64,000 nucleotides of DNA from Croceivirga sp009797885 (lineage in GTDB: Bacteria; Bacteroidota; Bacteroidia; Flavobacteriales; Flavobacteriaceae). Both the position numbers and the translations under genes were made by a program. The notes under the pieces are model-generated. The model did not search any database and had not been told where the DNA came from. It saw nothing but the letters and a program-made list of their open reading frames with translations. Positions 18,430 through 27,912 of this stretch are shown piece after piece. The first letter of the stretch is position 1. Each line of letters starts with the position of its first letter. The DNA lies in assembly GCA_045866215.1 (NCBI GenBank), contig AP035880.1, positions 2,542,001-2,606,000 on the forward strand, in the 5' to 3' direction.

Positions 18430-20805
18430 TTATTCGGTTTTTAAACTGTTTACAGGGTTGGCCATGGCGGATTTAATGGCCTGGAAACCAATGGTTAGTA
18501 AGGTAACGGTGAGTATCAATACCCCAGCAAGGACAAAGGTCCAAAGGGGAATGGTGGTTCTGTATTCAAAACCTTGTAACCATTGGGCCATAAAATAATA
18601 CGCGAATGGGGAGGCCACTATCAGGGCCACAAGGACCAGTCTTAAAAAATCCTTGGAAATAAGAAGCGTAATGTGATTTATACTGGCGCCCAGCACTTTC
18701 CGGATACCTATTTCCTTGGTGCGCTGTTTGGCCATAAAGATGGCAAGCCCAAACAATCCCAAACAGGAAAGCAAGGTGGAAATCAAGGCAAAATAACGCG
18801 CTAAGGTCCCCGTCAATAGCTCTGCTCGATAATTCGATTCGTACGCTTCATCCAAAAATTCGTAGTATAAGGGATTGTCCGGTAAAACCTTTTCAAAAAC
18901 ATTGTGGACCGATGCCAAGCCTTCGGTTGTCTTTGCACCATCTAGCCTTACGAACAATTCACCGGCATTATTGGGCTCCAAAATAAAGACGGTAGGTTGT
19001 ATGGGCTCGTATAAGGAACGGTTATGGAAATCCTTTAGCACACCGATCACCTGTCGTTGTTTTCCCCAAAGTTCAATGGTCTTTCCAATGGGCTCTTGAC
19101 CAAGTTGCATAATTTGGGCAGCGGTCTCATTGATGACCAGGTTTAGGGTGTCCTGCGATCCCTCTTTGTAGTACGAGCCGTATTGTAAGGGAATATCAAA
19201 GGCCGTTGGAAAATTATGGGCGGTCCACAAAAGGGAGAACTCAATATTTTCCTGCTCCTGGGTTTTTCCGGGCCAGTTTACCCCACTACTGGAGGCTGGG
19301 GTTTCCAAGGGGGATGGTCCCACCAAAGTAACGTCCGTAACCCCGGGGGATTTCAACAATTCATTTTTAAGTGCCCCATATTTTCCCGTAATGATTTCAT
19401 CCTGATGTATTGAGATAATGTGTTCCTTGGCAATTCCCAAGTCCTTTTCATTGATATAATCCACTTGCTTTTGAATTACCAAAGCTGAGACGATGAGCAA
19501 TATTGATAGTGAAAATTGTAGTATTACCAGGCTTTTTCTTAGGGAAACGGTATTTTTTTGCTCCTTGCCAAGGCCACCCTTAAGGGCGTCCACAGGCTTG
19601 AAGGAAGATATGATGAATGAGGGGTATGCTCCGGAAAGAAAGGTGGTAAATACCAAGACCCCCATGACAATGAACCAAAGTTCTGGATTGGTCAGGTCAA
19701 AAACAATTTGTTTTCCCGTAAGGGTATTCATAAGGGGCAGGAACAAGGCCGTGATGATCAGTCCTATGACGAACGAAATGGAGGTTATAAGGGCCGTTTC
19801 CATAAAAAATTGACCGATCAAAGAGTGCTTTCTGGCACCAACCACTTTTCGTACACCGATCTCACTAGCTCTTTTTGTAGCGTAAGCGGTTGAAAGGTTG
19901 ATGAAATTGATACAGGAGATCAGCAGTAAGAAGATTGCGGCCAAGGCAAATATGCGTACATAAGCTATGCGTCCTCCGGATACTTGTGCCTTTTCATCAA
20001 ATTGATTGTACAAATAGTTGTCAGAGAACTTTTGAAGTAGGATACCCTCTTTAAAATCCCCGGAAATGTTCTCTTGAAAGAGTGTTTCAATCTTTTGGGT
20101 CAATTCCGCAACATTTGCGTCGCTGCGCAATAAGAATGCGCCCTGCATTCCATTGTTTCCCCATTCGTTCATCCATTCGTTTTCGCCCAAGTAACGTTCA
20201 AACCCATAATAAAAATCGTTCTGTATTGAAGATTGGGCCGGAAAATCCCCATATACCGCTTCTACGGCAAAATCACCGTTATCATAAATATGGACGGGAC
20301 TTCCCAATGCCTTTTGTTTCCACTCCTTTCCCCAAAAGCGTTTTGCCAAGCTTTCCGAGATGGCAATTGCCTCCGGTTTTTCGTCCAATGCTTCTATACT
20401 CCCAAGAAGTACTGGAAAGGAAAAGGATTTAAAAAATGCGGCATTGGTAAAGGCACCGGAGGCCCTAAAGTCCGTATTTTCAATTCTAAGGTTGTCCTCA
20501 AAAGTGGGCCCTATGGTAATGTATTCCTCAATTTCGGGAAACGTTTCCTGAGCGGTTTTTAAAAGGGGATAACTTGTACTGGCGTAAACATCGAGAATGC
20601 CCCCTTCAAGGGGAATGGTACGTTTCACCAGAAAGAGCCCATCATCGTTTTCATGGAATTTGTCCACATTGTACTCATCAACGACCCAAAGTAGCATCAG
20701 ACAGGAAACTGCAATCGCTGTGGAAAGGCCAATGGTGTTTATAATAAAGTACACCCTATTTTTCACTAAAGTTCTCCAGGCGATTTTAAGATGGTTTTTA
20801 AACAT
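18430..20805 (-). CDS. ABC transporter permease, FtsX/MacB type (permease 9)
   Basis: A 791-residue double permease starting MFKNHLKIAWRTLVKNRVYF. Helix 1 is TIGLSTAIAVSCLMLLWVV; the first FtsX block reads ISCINFINLSTAYATKRASEIGVRKVVGARKHS; the central helix SLVILQFSLSILLIVSALVI is followed by a second periplasmic domain; the last block reads AKQRTKEIGIRKVLGASINHITLLISKDF and ends NPVNSLKTE. The start is supported by the leader ATCAAAAAACGAAC at 20823-20810, exactly four bases from the ATG. It lies 47 bp after permease 10 and 16 bp before permease 8. Confidence 0.92.
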   Translation of the reverse strand: MFKNHLKIAWRTLVKNRVYFIINTIGLSTAIAVSCLMLLWVVDEYNVDKFHENDDGLFLVKRTIPLEGGILDVYASTSYPLLKTAQETFPEIEEYITIGPTFEDNLRIENTDFRASGAFTNAAFFKSFSFPVLLGSIEALDEKPEAIAISESLAKRFWGKEWKQKALGSPVHIYDNGDFAVEAVYGDFPAQSSIQNDFYYGFERYLGENEWMNEWGNNGMQGAFLLRSDANVAELTQKIETLFQENISGDFKEGILLQKFSDNYLYNQFDEKAQVSGGRIAYVRIFALAAIFLLLISCINFINLSTAYATKRASEIGVRKVVGARKHSLIGQFFMETALITSISFVIGLIITALFLPLMNTLTGKQIVFDLTNPELWFIVMGVLVFTTFLSGAYPSFIISSFKPVDALKGGLGKEQKNTVSLRKSLVILQFSLSILLIVSALVIQKQVDYINEKDLGIAKEHIISIHQDEIITGKYGALKNELLKSPGVTDVTLVGPSPLETPASSSGVNWPGKTQEQENIEFSLLWTAHNFPTAFDIPLQYGSYYKEGSQDTLNLVINETAAQIMQLGQEPIGKTIELWGKQRQVIGVLKDFHNRSLYEPIQPTVFILEPNNAGELFVRLDGAKTTEGLASVHNVFEKVLPDNPLYYEFLDEAYESNYRAELLTGTLARYFALISTLLSCLGLFGLAIFMAKQRTKEIGIRKVLGASINHITLLISKDFLRLVLVALIVASPFAYYFMAQWLQGFEYRTTIPLWTFVLAGVLILTVTLLTIGFQAIKSAMANPVNSLKTE

Positions 20806-20852
20806 GACGGTTCGTTTTTTGATGTTTCGACTACATTTGGCGCTGCTTGTAT

Positions 20853-23288
20853 TTATTCTGTTCTCAAACTTTTTACCGGGTTTACGATTGCCGCTTTGAT
20901 ACTTTGATAGCTAACGGTTACAATGGATATGATCAAGGCCAATAGAGCTGCCAGGATGAAAACCCACCAGCCAATTTCTATACGGTACGAAAAATCTTCC
21001 AGCCATTTGCCCATGACATACCAACCTAAGGGAATGGAGACCAAAATGGCCACTCCAACGAGTTTTAGGAAATCCATGGTAAGCCTGTAAGCAATTTGGC
21101 CCACCCCGGCGCCCATCACCTTTCTAACCCCAATTTCCTTGGTACGCTTTTCGGCATTGAACGTAGCCAGGCCAAAGAGCCCGAGGCAAGCGATGATGAT
21201 GGATAAAACGGTGAAAATGATAAAGATCCTCCCCAGGCGTTGCTCTGATTTATAGGTGTTGTTGAAGGAATCCTCCATAAAATAATAATCAAAAGGTTGC
21301 CCTGGGGCCAAATCGTTCCAAATACGCTCAATACTGCTTATGGCGGTGGAAAAACTGCCTTGTTCCAATTTGACCGCCATGGCATCGGAAAAATTGCCCA
21401 GATGCATGCTCAACGATTCGATCTCATTTCTGAACGGTGAAAAATGGAAATCCTTTACGACCCCAATAATTTTAAAAAATTGTGGGTTGTCCTCACCTAC
21501 ATCCGGGGTATACTGCATGCCCAGCGCTTCCTCCGGGGAAACCCCAATTACGGCAACCGCCGATTCATTTACAATGATACTGGTTGAATCGTTCTTAAAA
21601 CGGCGGTCAAAATCCCTGCCGGCAATGACCTCAAGTCCCAATGTAGTGATGTAATCATGATCCACGCCCCAAGTTTGCATACTTACGGCATTCTCCTGAT
21701 CGGTCACGCCATCCATGGGCATAAACACATTATCAGATCTACTTGAGGGGGTCGGAAAATAGCTGCTTAAGGTGACGTTCTTCACAAAACCGAGTTTCCC
21801 GACTTCTTCTTTGAACGAGGTGGACTGATCACCGATCACATACACATCATTCACAATAAGGACCTGATCTTTTGAAAAACCCAAATCCTTGTTCTGGATA
21901 AAGTTGAGTTGTTGATAGACCACCAATGTGCTGATGATCAAAAAGATGGAAATTGAAAATTGAAAAATTACCAGGGCATTTCTGATTTTTCCACCTCCAA
22001 TACTATTACTGCTGGCTCCTTTTAATACTTTGACAGGAATGAATTTTGACATAAAAAAGGCGGGGTAACTACCGGACAATAGGCCCAGAACAACTCCGGC
22101 CACAATTAAAATTGACCAAAACTCCGGGCTGTCAAAAGGAATGGAAATGCTTTTGTCCGCCAATTCATTGAAAAAAGGAAGTGCCAGTGTTGCCAAGACC
22201 AATGCAATCAATAGTGAACCGAAGGAAACCAAGCCCGATTCCATTAAAAACTGTCTAATAAGTTCCCTTTTTTTGGAACCCAGCGTTTTTCGAATGCCCA
22301 CTTCCTTTGCCCGTTTGAGGGAGTGTGCCGTGGACAAATTCATGAAGTTTACGCAGGCCAATACAATAAGGAAGGCTGCTATGAAGGAAAGAATATAAAT
22401 GCTTTGGATATCGTTGTTGGCACTCATTTCGGCCACTCTATCCGCATGTAGGTGGATATCCACCAGGGGAATGGTGCTGTAGATCAGATGATTGCCAGCG
22501 GCCTTAAACTGTTCTTCGGTAATACCGGGCATAAATTGTTGGACACCGGGAATTACGTACTTGCCCAAAAAATTACGCAACGGCTCCTGCAAGTTGGCGG
22601 CATTGGCGGTAGGGATAAGCTTAAAAAAGGTGTGATAGTTGTTACCGGCCCAATTCACAATGCGCGAATCCTCGTAGCTGGCCATGGCCATAAAAATGGT
22701 ATAGTCCCTTAAAAACGAATTGGAGGGCAAATCATCTATTACCCCGGCCACGGTATACGTCTCCGTATCGTTCACAAGTAGGTTTTGACCAAGGGCTTCT
22801 TCGATCCCAAAGTGTTTTTCTGCCGCAGTTTTGGTCAATACCAGGGTGTTGGGGGATTTTAGGGCCGTAGTGGGATCACCTACAAGAAGTTTGATTCCGA
22901 ACATCTTAAAAAAAGTGGAATCCACATAGGTGGACTGAGGCTCTTTTACATTGATTTCGGTGTCCGCCTTCCTGATCAGGGCACTTCCCCGAGTCCTGAA
23001 TCGGGTGACCAATTCCACTTCAGAGAAATCAGCATCCATGGTTTCTGCCAATGGTGCCGGGGAAACGGCAAATTTCCGCGCCTCTCCGCCAAACTTAATA
23101 TCGGCATTGACCCGGTGTATACGTTCCGCATCCGCGAACATCCTATCAAAACTTAACTCATCATGGATATACAGACAGATGAGCAAACTTCCAGCAATGC
23201 CGATGGCAAGTCCGAAAGTATTTAGAAAAGTAAAAAAAGGTTGTTTTTTTAAATTTCTCCAAGCGATTTTTATATAGTTTTTGAACAT
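20853..23288 (-). CDS. ABC transporter permease, FtsX/MacB type (permease 10)
   Basis: An 811-residue permease starting MFKNYIKIAWRNLKKQPFF. The first FtsX block contains LACVNFMNLSTAHSLKRAKEVGIRKTLGSKKRE, the central helix RNALVIFQFSISIFLIISTLVVY, and the last block AEKRTKEIGVRKVMGAGVGQIAYRLTMDF with the terminal NPVKSLRTE. The periplasmic domains carry the IIGVVKDFHF segment typical of the second MacB_PCD-like domain in this family. It is 18 bp downstream of permease 11 and 47 bp upstream of permease 9 in the same strand and train. Confidence 0.92.
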   Translation of the reverse strand: MFKNYIKIAWRNLKKQPFFTFLNTFGLAIGIAGSLLICLYIHDELSFDRMFADAERIHRVNADIKFGGEARKFAVSPAPLAETMDADFSEVELVTRFRTRGSALIRKADTEINVKEPQSTYVDSTFFKMFGIKLLVGDPTTALKSPNTLVLTKTAAEKHFGIEEALGQNLLVNDTETYTVAGVIDDLPSNSFLRDYTIFMAMASYEDSRIVNWAGNNYHTFFKLIPTANAANLQEPLRNFLGKYVIPGVQQFMPGITEEQFKAAGNHLIYSTIPLVDIHLHADRVAEMSANNDIQSIYILSFIAAFLIVLACVNFMNLSTAHSLKRAKEVGIRKTLGSKKRELIRQFLMESGLVSFGSLLIALVLATLALPFFNELADKSISIPFDSPEFWSILIVAGVVLGLLSGSYPAFFMSKFIPVKVLKGASSNSIGGGKIRNALVIFQFSISIFLIISTLVVYQQLNFIQNKDLGFSKDQVLIVNDVYVIGDQSTSFKEEVGKLGFVKNVTLSSYFPTPSSRSDNVFMPMDGVTDQENAVSMQTWGVDHDYITTLGLEVIAGRDFDRRFKNDSTSIIVNESAVAVIGVSPEEALGMQYTPDVGEDNPQFFKIIGVVKDFHFSPFRNEIESLSMHLGNFSDAMAVKLEQGSFSTAISSIERIWNDLAPGQPFDYYFMEDSFNNTYKSEQRLGRIFIIFTVLSIIIACLGLFGLATFNAEKRTKEIGVRKVMGAGVGQIAYRLTMDFLKLVGVAILVSIPLGWYVMGKWLEDFSYRIEIGWWVFILAALLALIISIVTVSYQSIKAAIVNPVKSLRTE

Positions 23289-23306
23289 GGTTGCTTGCTT
23301 TTTGGT

Positions 23307-25733
23307 TTATTCTGTTCGCAGACTTTTTACAGGATTTATCATTGCTGTTTTTAATGACTGCAAGCCTACTGTAAATACGGTTATAATAAAGGCAAAGCTT
23401 CCGGCCAAAATGAACACCCACCACTGAATGTCAATGCTATAGGTATAATTTTCCAGCCATCGCTGCATAGACAGGTAAACGATTGGGACTGCGACCACAA
23501 AAGCAGTCATCACCAGTTTTAAAAAGTCCTTGGTCAATAGCTGTACTACGGAATTGACGCTGGCTCCCAATACTTTGCGAATACCAATTTCCTTCTTCTT
23601 CTGTTCGGCTACAAAGGAAATAAGGCCATAGAGTCCCAAGCAACTGATTAAAATGGCCAAAACGGTAAAAATGGCAAAGATCTGGCCTAAACGTTTCTCT
23701 CCTTCATACAGCTTTTCCATCTCCTTATCAACAAACCTGTAGTCAAAGGGCACATTGTCCACAGTTGCCTTCCACTGTTGTTCCAATTGGGTGAGTAACT
23801 GTCCATAATCATTGGTTTGCGTTTTTAAGAACACCCAATTTGGCTCCTCTTCCTGGTAGAGGAACAGGGGAGCGATGGATTCTTTTAAAGAGGCAAAATG
23901 ATAATCCGCAACAACACCTATAATTCGCATCTCAAAAGTCTCCTCCCCAAAGCTTTGCATCAATTTGGAATCGACCGCCCTTTCTTGCGGAATTTTTAAC
24001 GCCTTTAAAGTAGCTTGGTTCACAATAATCTGATTACTGGTATCGGCAGCCGTAAAGTCCCGTCCTTCCAAAATGGGAATACCCATAGTCTTAAAATAGG
24101 CCTCGCTTATGCCGTTGCGTTTTACAAGGGTTACTTTTTTACGACTACCTCCTGGAAGGTAAAAGCCATTATCACTCAGTACCACCTCAGATGGGGCGTA
24201 GTTCCCACTGGAAACTTCAAGCACTCCTGGAATGGCTAGGAAAGCAGATTTAATGGATTTGAATTTACTGGTTGCTTCGTTTGGGCCAATCCGAAGGGCC
24301 AATACGTTATCTTTACTAAACCCGAGGTCTTTTTGCTGCGTGTATCGGAACTGTTGCATAACAATAATGACTGTAGCAACCAGCCCTATGGCGACTACGA
24401 ATTGAAAAACAACCAGGACCTTCCTAAACATACCATTACCTGATTGTAATATGGCCGCACTCTTCAGCACTTTTACAGGTTTTATCGAAGAGAGTACAAT
24501 GGCAGGATAGATACCGGACATGAAACCCGTAACTATGCCAATACCAAAGAGCAAGCCCACTATTCTCCACTGGAATACGTCAACGTAGTTTAGTGCAGCG
24601 GAGGCGACATCATTTACAGAAGGAAGCAAAACAATGGCCAAGGGAATACTGATGAGCATGGCCAAAAAGGACAGTAGTATGGACTCCCCCAAAAATTGCC
24701 GTACCAAGATATTTTTACCAGCACCGACCACTTTACGGACCCCAATTTCCTTAGCACGTTTGCTTGCCCTTGCGGTGCTCAAGTTGATAAAGTTGACACA
24801 GGCAACCAGCTGAATAAAAAAGGCCAATAGCAGCAAGAAATAGAGGTATTTGATACTCGATACCTCATGGATTTGGTTTGACCTTCCCGCCGAATACAAA
24901 TGGATGTCCGCAATGTTCTTAAGCAAGAGTGTTTTTTTCGTCATGCCTGCATCTGCCAAGTTTTTAGCCCCTTTTTCCTGTATGAAATCGGGTAACTTTT
25001 TCTGAAGTGATCCCATTTCTGCATTTGAGCTTAACTTCACATAGCTGTACACAAAATTGTTTGTTGCAAAGTCATCAAAGCCTTGAACGAAGGTTCCCAT
25101 TCCCGGGGTACTCATGCTAACAATATAGTTGGGATTAAGATGCGATTTTCCATAAGTGTCATCGAAAACCCCTTTAACGGTTAAGGTTTGAGCATCTTCG
25201 CCACTGCCCCATACCACTGTCCTGCCCAAAGCCGATTGGGAACCGAACAGTTTTTTGGCCAAAACGGAAGAGAGCACCAAAGCATTGGGTTCATTCAGGG
25301 AAGTCTCTGGGTGACCCTCCAAAAACCGATACGTAAAAATTTTAAAAAAAGTGGAGTCTGCCATATAGGACCTGGGCTCATAGTAAGCTTCGGTACTTTC
25401 CGTGGCACGGATAAGGGTACTGTAGAAAGCATCGGTCAATACAATCCTGGTGGCTTCCTGGACCTCTGGAAAATCCTCTTTGAGGGCAAAGGCGATGGGT
25501 GGTGATGCGGACGCAGTATTAATGTTCCTATTTTCGAGTTCTATATTGGTCTCAACACGAAAAGTATCCCCTACATTCTTGTGGTGTTCATCGTAGCCCA
25601 ATTGTGCAAATACATAAAGGAGAATGATAAGGCAGCTTACAGTTCCGATAGTAAGACCGAAAAGATTGATTAGGGTTTGTTGCTTGTTTTTTGTTAGGTT
25701 CCGCCAAGCGATTTTTATATAGTTTTTGAACAT
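23307..25733 (-). CDS. ABC transporter permease, FtsX/MacB type (permease 11; first in the array)
   Basis: An 808-residue permease and the first one transcribed after the ATPase and GIN-domain genes. It starts MFKNYIKIAWRNLTKNKQQ. The first FtsX block shows VACVNFINLSTARASKRAKEIGVRKVVGAGKN, the central helix KVLVVFQFVVAIGLVATVIIVM, and the last block AEQKKKEIGIRKVLGASVNSVVQLLTKDF with terminal NPVKSLRTE. Only 3 bp separate its start from the stop of the GIN-domain gene, so it is very probably translated from the same message. Position suggests it is the best candidate for the principal permease partner of the single ATPase (inference). Confidence 0.93.
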   Translation of the reverse strand: MFKNYIKIAWRNLTKNKQQTLINLFGLTIGTVSCLIILLYVFAQLGYDEHHKNVGDTFRVETNIELENRNINTASASPPIAFALKEDFPEVQEATRIVLTDAFYSTLIRATESTEAYYEPRSYMADSTFFKIFTYRFLEGHPETSLNEPNALVLSSVLAKKLFGSQSALGRTVVWGSGEDAQTLTVKGVFDDTYGKSHLNPNYIVSMSTPGMGTFVQGFDDFATNNFVYSYVKLSSNAEMGSLQKKLPDFIQEKGAKNLADAGMTKKTLLLKNIADIHLYSAGRSNQIHEVSSIKYLYFLLLLAFFIQLVACVNFINLSTARASKRAKEIGVRKVVGAGKNILVRQFLGESILLSFLAMLISIPLAIVLLPSVNDVASAALNYVDVFQWRIVGLLFGIGIVTGFMSGIYPAIVLSSIKPVKVLKSAAILQSGNGMFRKVLVVFQFVVAIGLVATVIIVMQQFRYTQQKDLGFSKDNVLALRIGPNEATSKFKSIKSAFLAIPGVLEVSSGNYAPSEVVLSDNGFYLPGGSRKKVTLVKRNGISEAYFKTMGIPILEGRDFTAADTSNQIIVNQATLKALKIPQERAVDSKLMQSFGEETFEMRIIGVVADYHFASLKESIAPLFLYQEEEPNWVFLKTQTNDYGQLLTQLEQQWKATVDNVPFDYRFVDKEMEKLYEGEKRLGQIFAIFTVLAILISCLGLYGLISFVAEQKKKEIGIRKVLGASVNSVVQLLTKDFLKLVMTAFVVAVPIVYLSMQRWLENYTYSIDIQWWVFILAGSFAFIITVFTVGLQSLKTAMINPVKSLRTE

Positions 25734-25736
25734 GTC

Positions 25737-26498
25737 CTAATTGATTTTTTGGATGGTGGCCTCTCCTATAACTATTCCTTTGTTTACCTCGGGAGAACCC
25801 TGGTAAGCAATGGTAGCTTCTCCAAATGCAGTAACTTTAAGCCTGTCCCTTACTGCTATTCGATAACTTCCCTCTCCATAAGCCGTGATTTTGGTATGGT
25901 GGGTATCAACCTCAAGGGTATTCACTTTTGTTTCCCCGTAGGCCGTAATTTTCTGCTTTCCAATCACTCCCCCCCTAAGCTCCAAATAGCTTTCCCCATA
26001 AATGGTTGTGGTAAAGCGTTCTAAATTGACATCGTTGAAATGGACTTCGGATTCGCCATACAGCTTTAGCCTAAATTCAGATTGGTCAATAGGGCTTTCG
26101 CAGAGGAATTGCTCTTCTCCCCTTAGGGATAGTTCTTTAAGTTTTTTGTAGGTAACGGTGGCCGTCACCACGGTGCCTTTGTAGATTGCTTTTTTGCCCT
26201 TCCATTGTTCATTTTTGACCCTTTCGTGCTTTGTGGTCATTTTTGCACCGTCCAGATAGAGACGAAGGGTGGAACCCACCACTTCAATATGTAGTTTGTC
26301 CATGGGTTCCGTATTTGTATGGACCATTACGGCTTCGGATGCTCCCTGAACAAACGTTACGGAGATGTGGGGGCTTACAATGACCTTGTCAAAACTGTCC
26401 ACGGGTACATTCTTGGGCTGCCCAAAACAATGGATTGGAAATAGCACAAACAAGGAGATGACCAAACTGGTGTTCAGACATTTGACAAGTGATTTCAT
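25737..26498 (-). CDS. exported GIN-domain protein (DUF2807, putative auto-transporter adhesin head fold)
   Basis: A 253-residue secreted protein. The ATG at 26498-26496 (MKSLVKCLNTSLVISLF) is chosen over an upstream one because it gives a standard signal peptide ending near CFGQ and has the leader ATCAAAAAACGAAC four bases in front. The mature part starts VDSFDKVIVSPHISVTFVQG and then repeats short strands with YGES, YGET, YGEG and FGEA at roughly 20-residue intervals, the pattern of the right-handed beta-helix GIN domain. Family members are common in Bacteroidota, mostly without known function. Here the gene lies between the ATPase gene (34 bp) and permease 11 (3 bp), so it may be a periplasmic or surface partner of the transporter (inference). 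Confidence 0.85.
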   Translation of the reverse strand: MKSLVKCLNTSLVISLFVLFPIHCFGQPKNVPVDSFDKVIVSPHISVTFVQGASEAVMVHTNTEPMDKLHIEVVGSTLRLYLDGAKMTTKHERVKNEQWKGKKAIYKGTVVTATVTYKKLKELSLRGEEQFLCESPIDQSEFRLKLYGESEVHFNDVNLERFTTTIYGESYLELRGGVIGKQKITAYGETKVNTLEVDTHHTKITAYGEGSYRIAVRDRLKVTAFGEATIAYQGSPEVNKGIVIGEATIQKIN

Positions 26499-26532
26499 GA
26501 GTGTTCGTTTTTTGATTGATGAATATGCCTCT

Positions 26533-27228
26533 CTATACCATGGCGCCAATGGTTCTGTTTTGACTTTCGGTTACGATTTGACCATCGAATAGATTGACCA
26601 CCCTGTGGGCATAATGGGAATCGCGATCGGAGTGGGTTACCATCACTATTGTGGTACCCTCTTGGTTCAGTTCGGTCAACAAATTCATGACCTCAATACC
26701 GTTTTTGGAATCCAGGTTACCCGTAGGCTCATCCGCCAAGATCAGTTTTGGATTGGTCACAACGGCCCTGGAGATGGCCACCCGTTGTTGTTGCCCTCCG
26801 GAAAGTTGTTGTGGAAAATGCTTTTCCCGATGTGCAATTTTCATCCGCTCCAAAACGGCCTTCACCTTTTCCCTTCGCTCCCCTTTCCCCATTTTTAAAT
26901 AGATAAGCGGAAGTTCCACATTTTCGAATACAGTGAGTTCGTCAATAAGGTTAAAGCTTTGGAAGACAAATCCCAGATTTCCCTTTCGCAGTTGGGTCCG
27001 CTGGCTTTCCCGTAATCCAGCCACTTCATGGCCCGCAAAATTGTAGCTTCCTTCGGTAGGGTTGTCCAACATGCCAATAATGTTCAATAAGGTGGATTTG
27101 CCACAGCCAGAAGGCCCCATGACCGCGACAAACTCACCTTCTTCAATACTGAGGTTGACCCCATTTAATGCCAGGGTTTCTACCTCTTCCGTTCTAAAAC
27201 TCTTTTTTAGGTTCTGTATTTGTATCAT
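26533..27228 (-). CDS. ABC transporter ATP-binding protein, MacB/LolD type (sole ATPase of the array)
   Basis: A 231-residue nucleotide-binding protein of the MacB/LolD/FtsE class that would energise the FtsX-type permeases. Seen: Walker A GPSGCGKST (about 37-45), Q-loop FQSFNL (about 88), signature LSGGQ (about 141), Walker B LILADEPTGNLDS (about 158) and the H-loop in MVTHSD (about 196). It is a stand-alone ATPase, whereas E. coli MacB is a fusion. It is the only ATPase gene among at least eleven permeases, 30 bp after the repeat-protein gene and 34 bp before the GIN-domain gene. Either it serves all permeases in turn or other ATPases are encoded elsewhere. Confidence 0.95.
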   Translation of the reverse strand: MIQIQNLKKSFRTEEVETLALNGVNLSIEEGEFVAVMGPSGCGKSTLLNIIGMLDNPTEGSYNFAGHEVAGLRESQRTQLRKGNLGFVFQSFNLIDELTVFENVELPLIYLKMGKGERREKVKAVLERMKIAHREKHFPQQLSGGQQQRVAISRAVVTNPKLILADEPTGNLDSKNGIEVMNLLTELNQEGTTIVMVTHSDRDSHYAHRVVNLFDGQIVTESQNRTIGAMV

Positions 27229-27258
27229 TTTTTACTGTTATAATCTTTAGTTAATTAG

Positions 27259-27891
27259 TTATTTGGATCTATTGTGGAAGTCATTGTAATTTCCGTTTTC
27301 CGGGAATGCCAAAAAATCGAATACGGAATCGTCCATTTCGATATACTCAATGGCGTTCAAATCAAAATAAGGCTCAAAAGGGGAAAACCCTTCCGGAAGA
27401 TAGTCCTCGGTTTCAAAACCAAGATCAACATCCTCCCCTTCGATGTAATTAATGGATGCCATGCCGTTCGGCTCCGCAAAAGCATTGAAGCCTTCAGGAA
27501 GGTATTTGGCGGTATCAAAATCCAAACAAAATCCTTCTTCTTCCCCTTCCATGAATTCAAGTGTGTTCAGGTCAAGGAAAAAGGAGTGGGGATCAAAATG
27601 TTCCGGTAGATAGTCATAAGGGTCAAAACCCAATTCAATGGTCTCATCCTCTATGTATTCAATTTTACTGAGGTCCATATCATAGGCCTCTTTCTTCTTT
27701 TTATGGGCAGGGTTTGAAACCAATGTTGAAGGCATGGCCTTGTGGTCAACTGCGGTAATAAGGTTTTCAAACCGGTCCTGGGCCTGTATGGCTTCCGTAA
27801 TGTAGGGTACCTCCCCAATGTGTTGCTGTTCTACTGCTATGGCGGAGCTTGATAAGAGCACACATCCATAAATCATGATTAATCTGTTCAT
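27259..27891 (-). CDS. exported acidic protein with YLPEGF-type repeats, unknown function
   Basis: A 210-residue protein that I cannot assign to a named family. It has a signal peptide (MNRLIMIYGCVLLSSSAIA), a linker to about residue 70 with a KKKK patch, then about four repeats of 28-37 residues. Each begins like (L)xxIEYIExE, continues through an acidic stretch with (D/E)LGF(D/E), and ends in YLPE(G/H)Fxx(F/H); the last repeat is degenerate (FLAFPEN). The repeat region is strongly acidic and rich in Phe and Tyr. It lies between macA-like and ATPase genes with gaps of 21 and 30 bp, so it is part of the export operon. A periplasmic partner, regulator or substrate of the tripartite machine is possible; nothing in the sequence decides this. 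Confidence 0.85.
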   Translation of the reverse strand: MNRLIMIYGCVLLSSSAIAVEQQHIGEVPYITEAIQAQDRFENLITAVDHKAMPSTLVSNPAHKKKKEAYDMDLSKIEYIEDETIELGFDPYDYLPEHFDPHSFFLDLNTLEFMEGEEEGFCLDFDTAKYLPEGFNAFAEPNGMASINYIEGEDVDLGFETEDYLPEGFSPFEPYFDLNAIEYIEMDDSVFDFLAFPENGNYNDFHNRSK

Positions 27892-27912
27892 TTTTTGATG
27901 TTTTATTATTAT

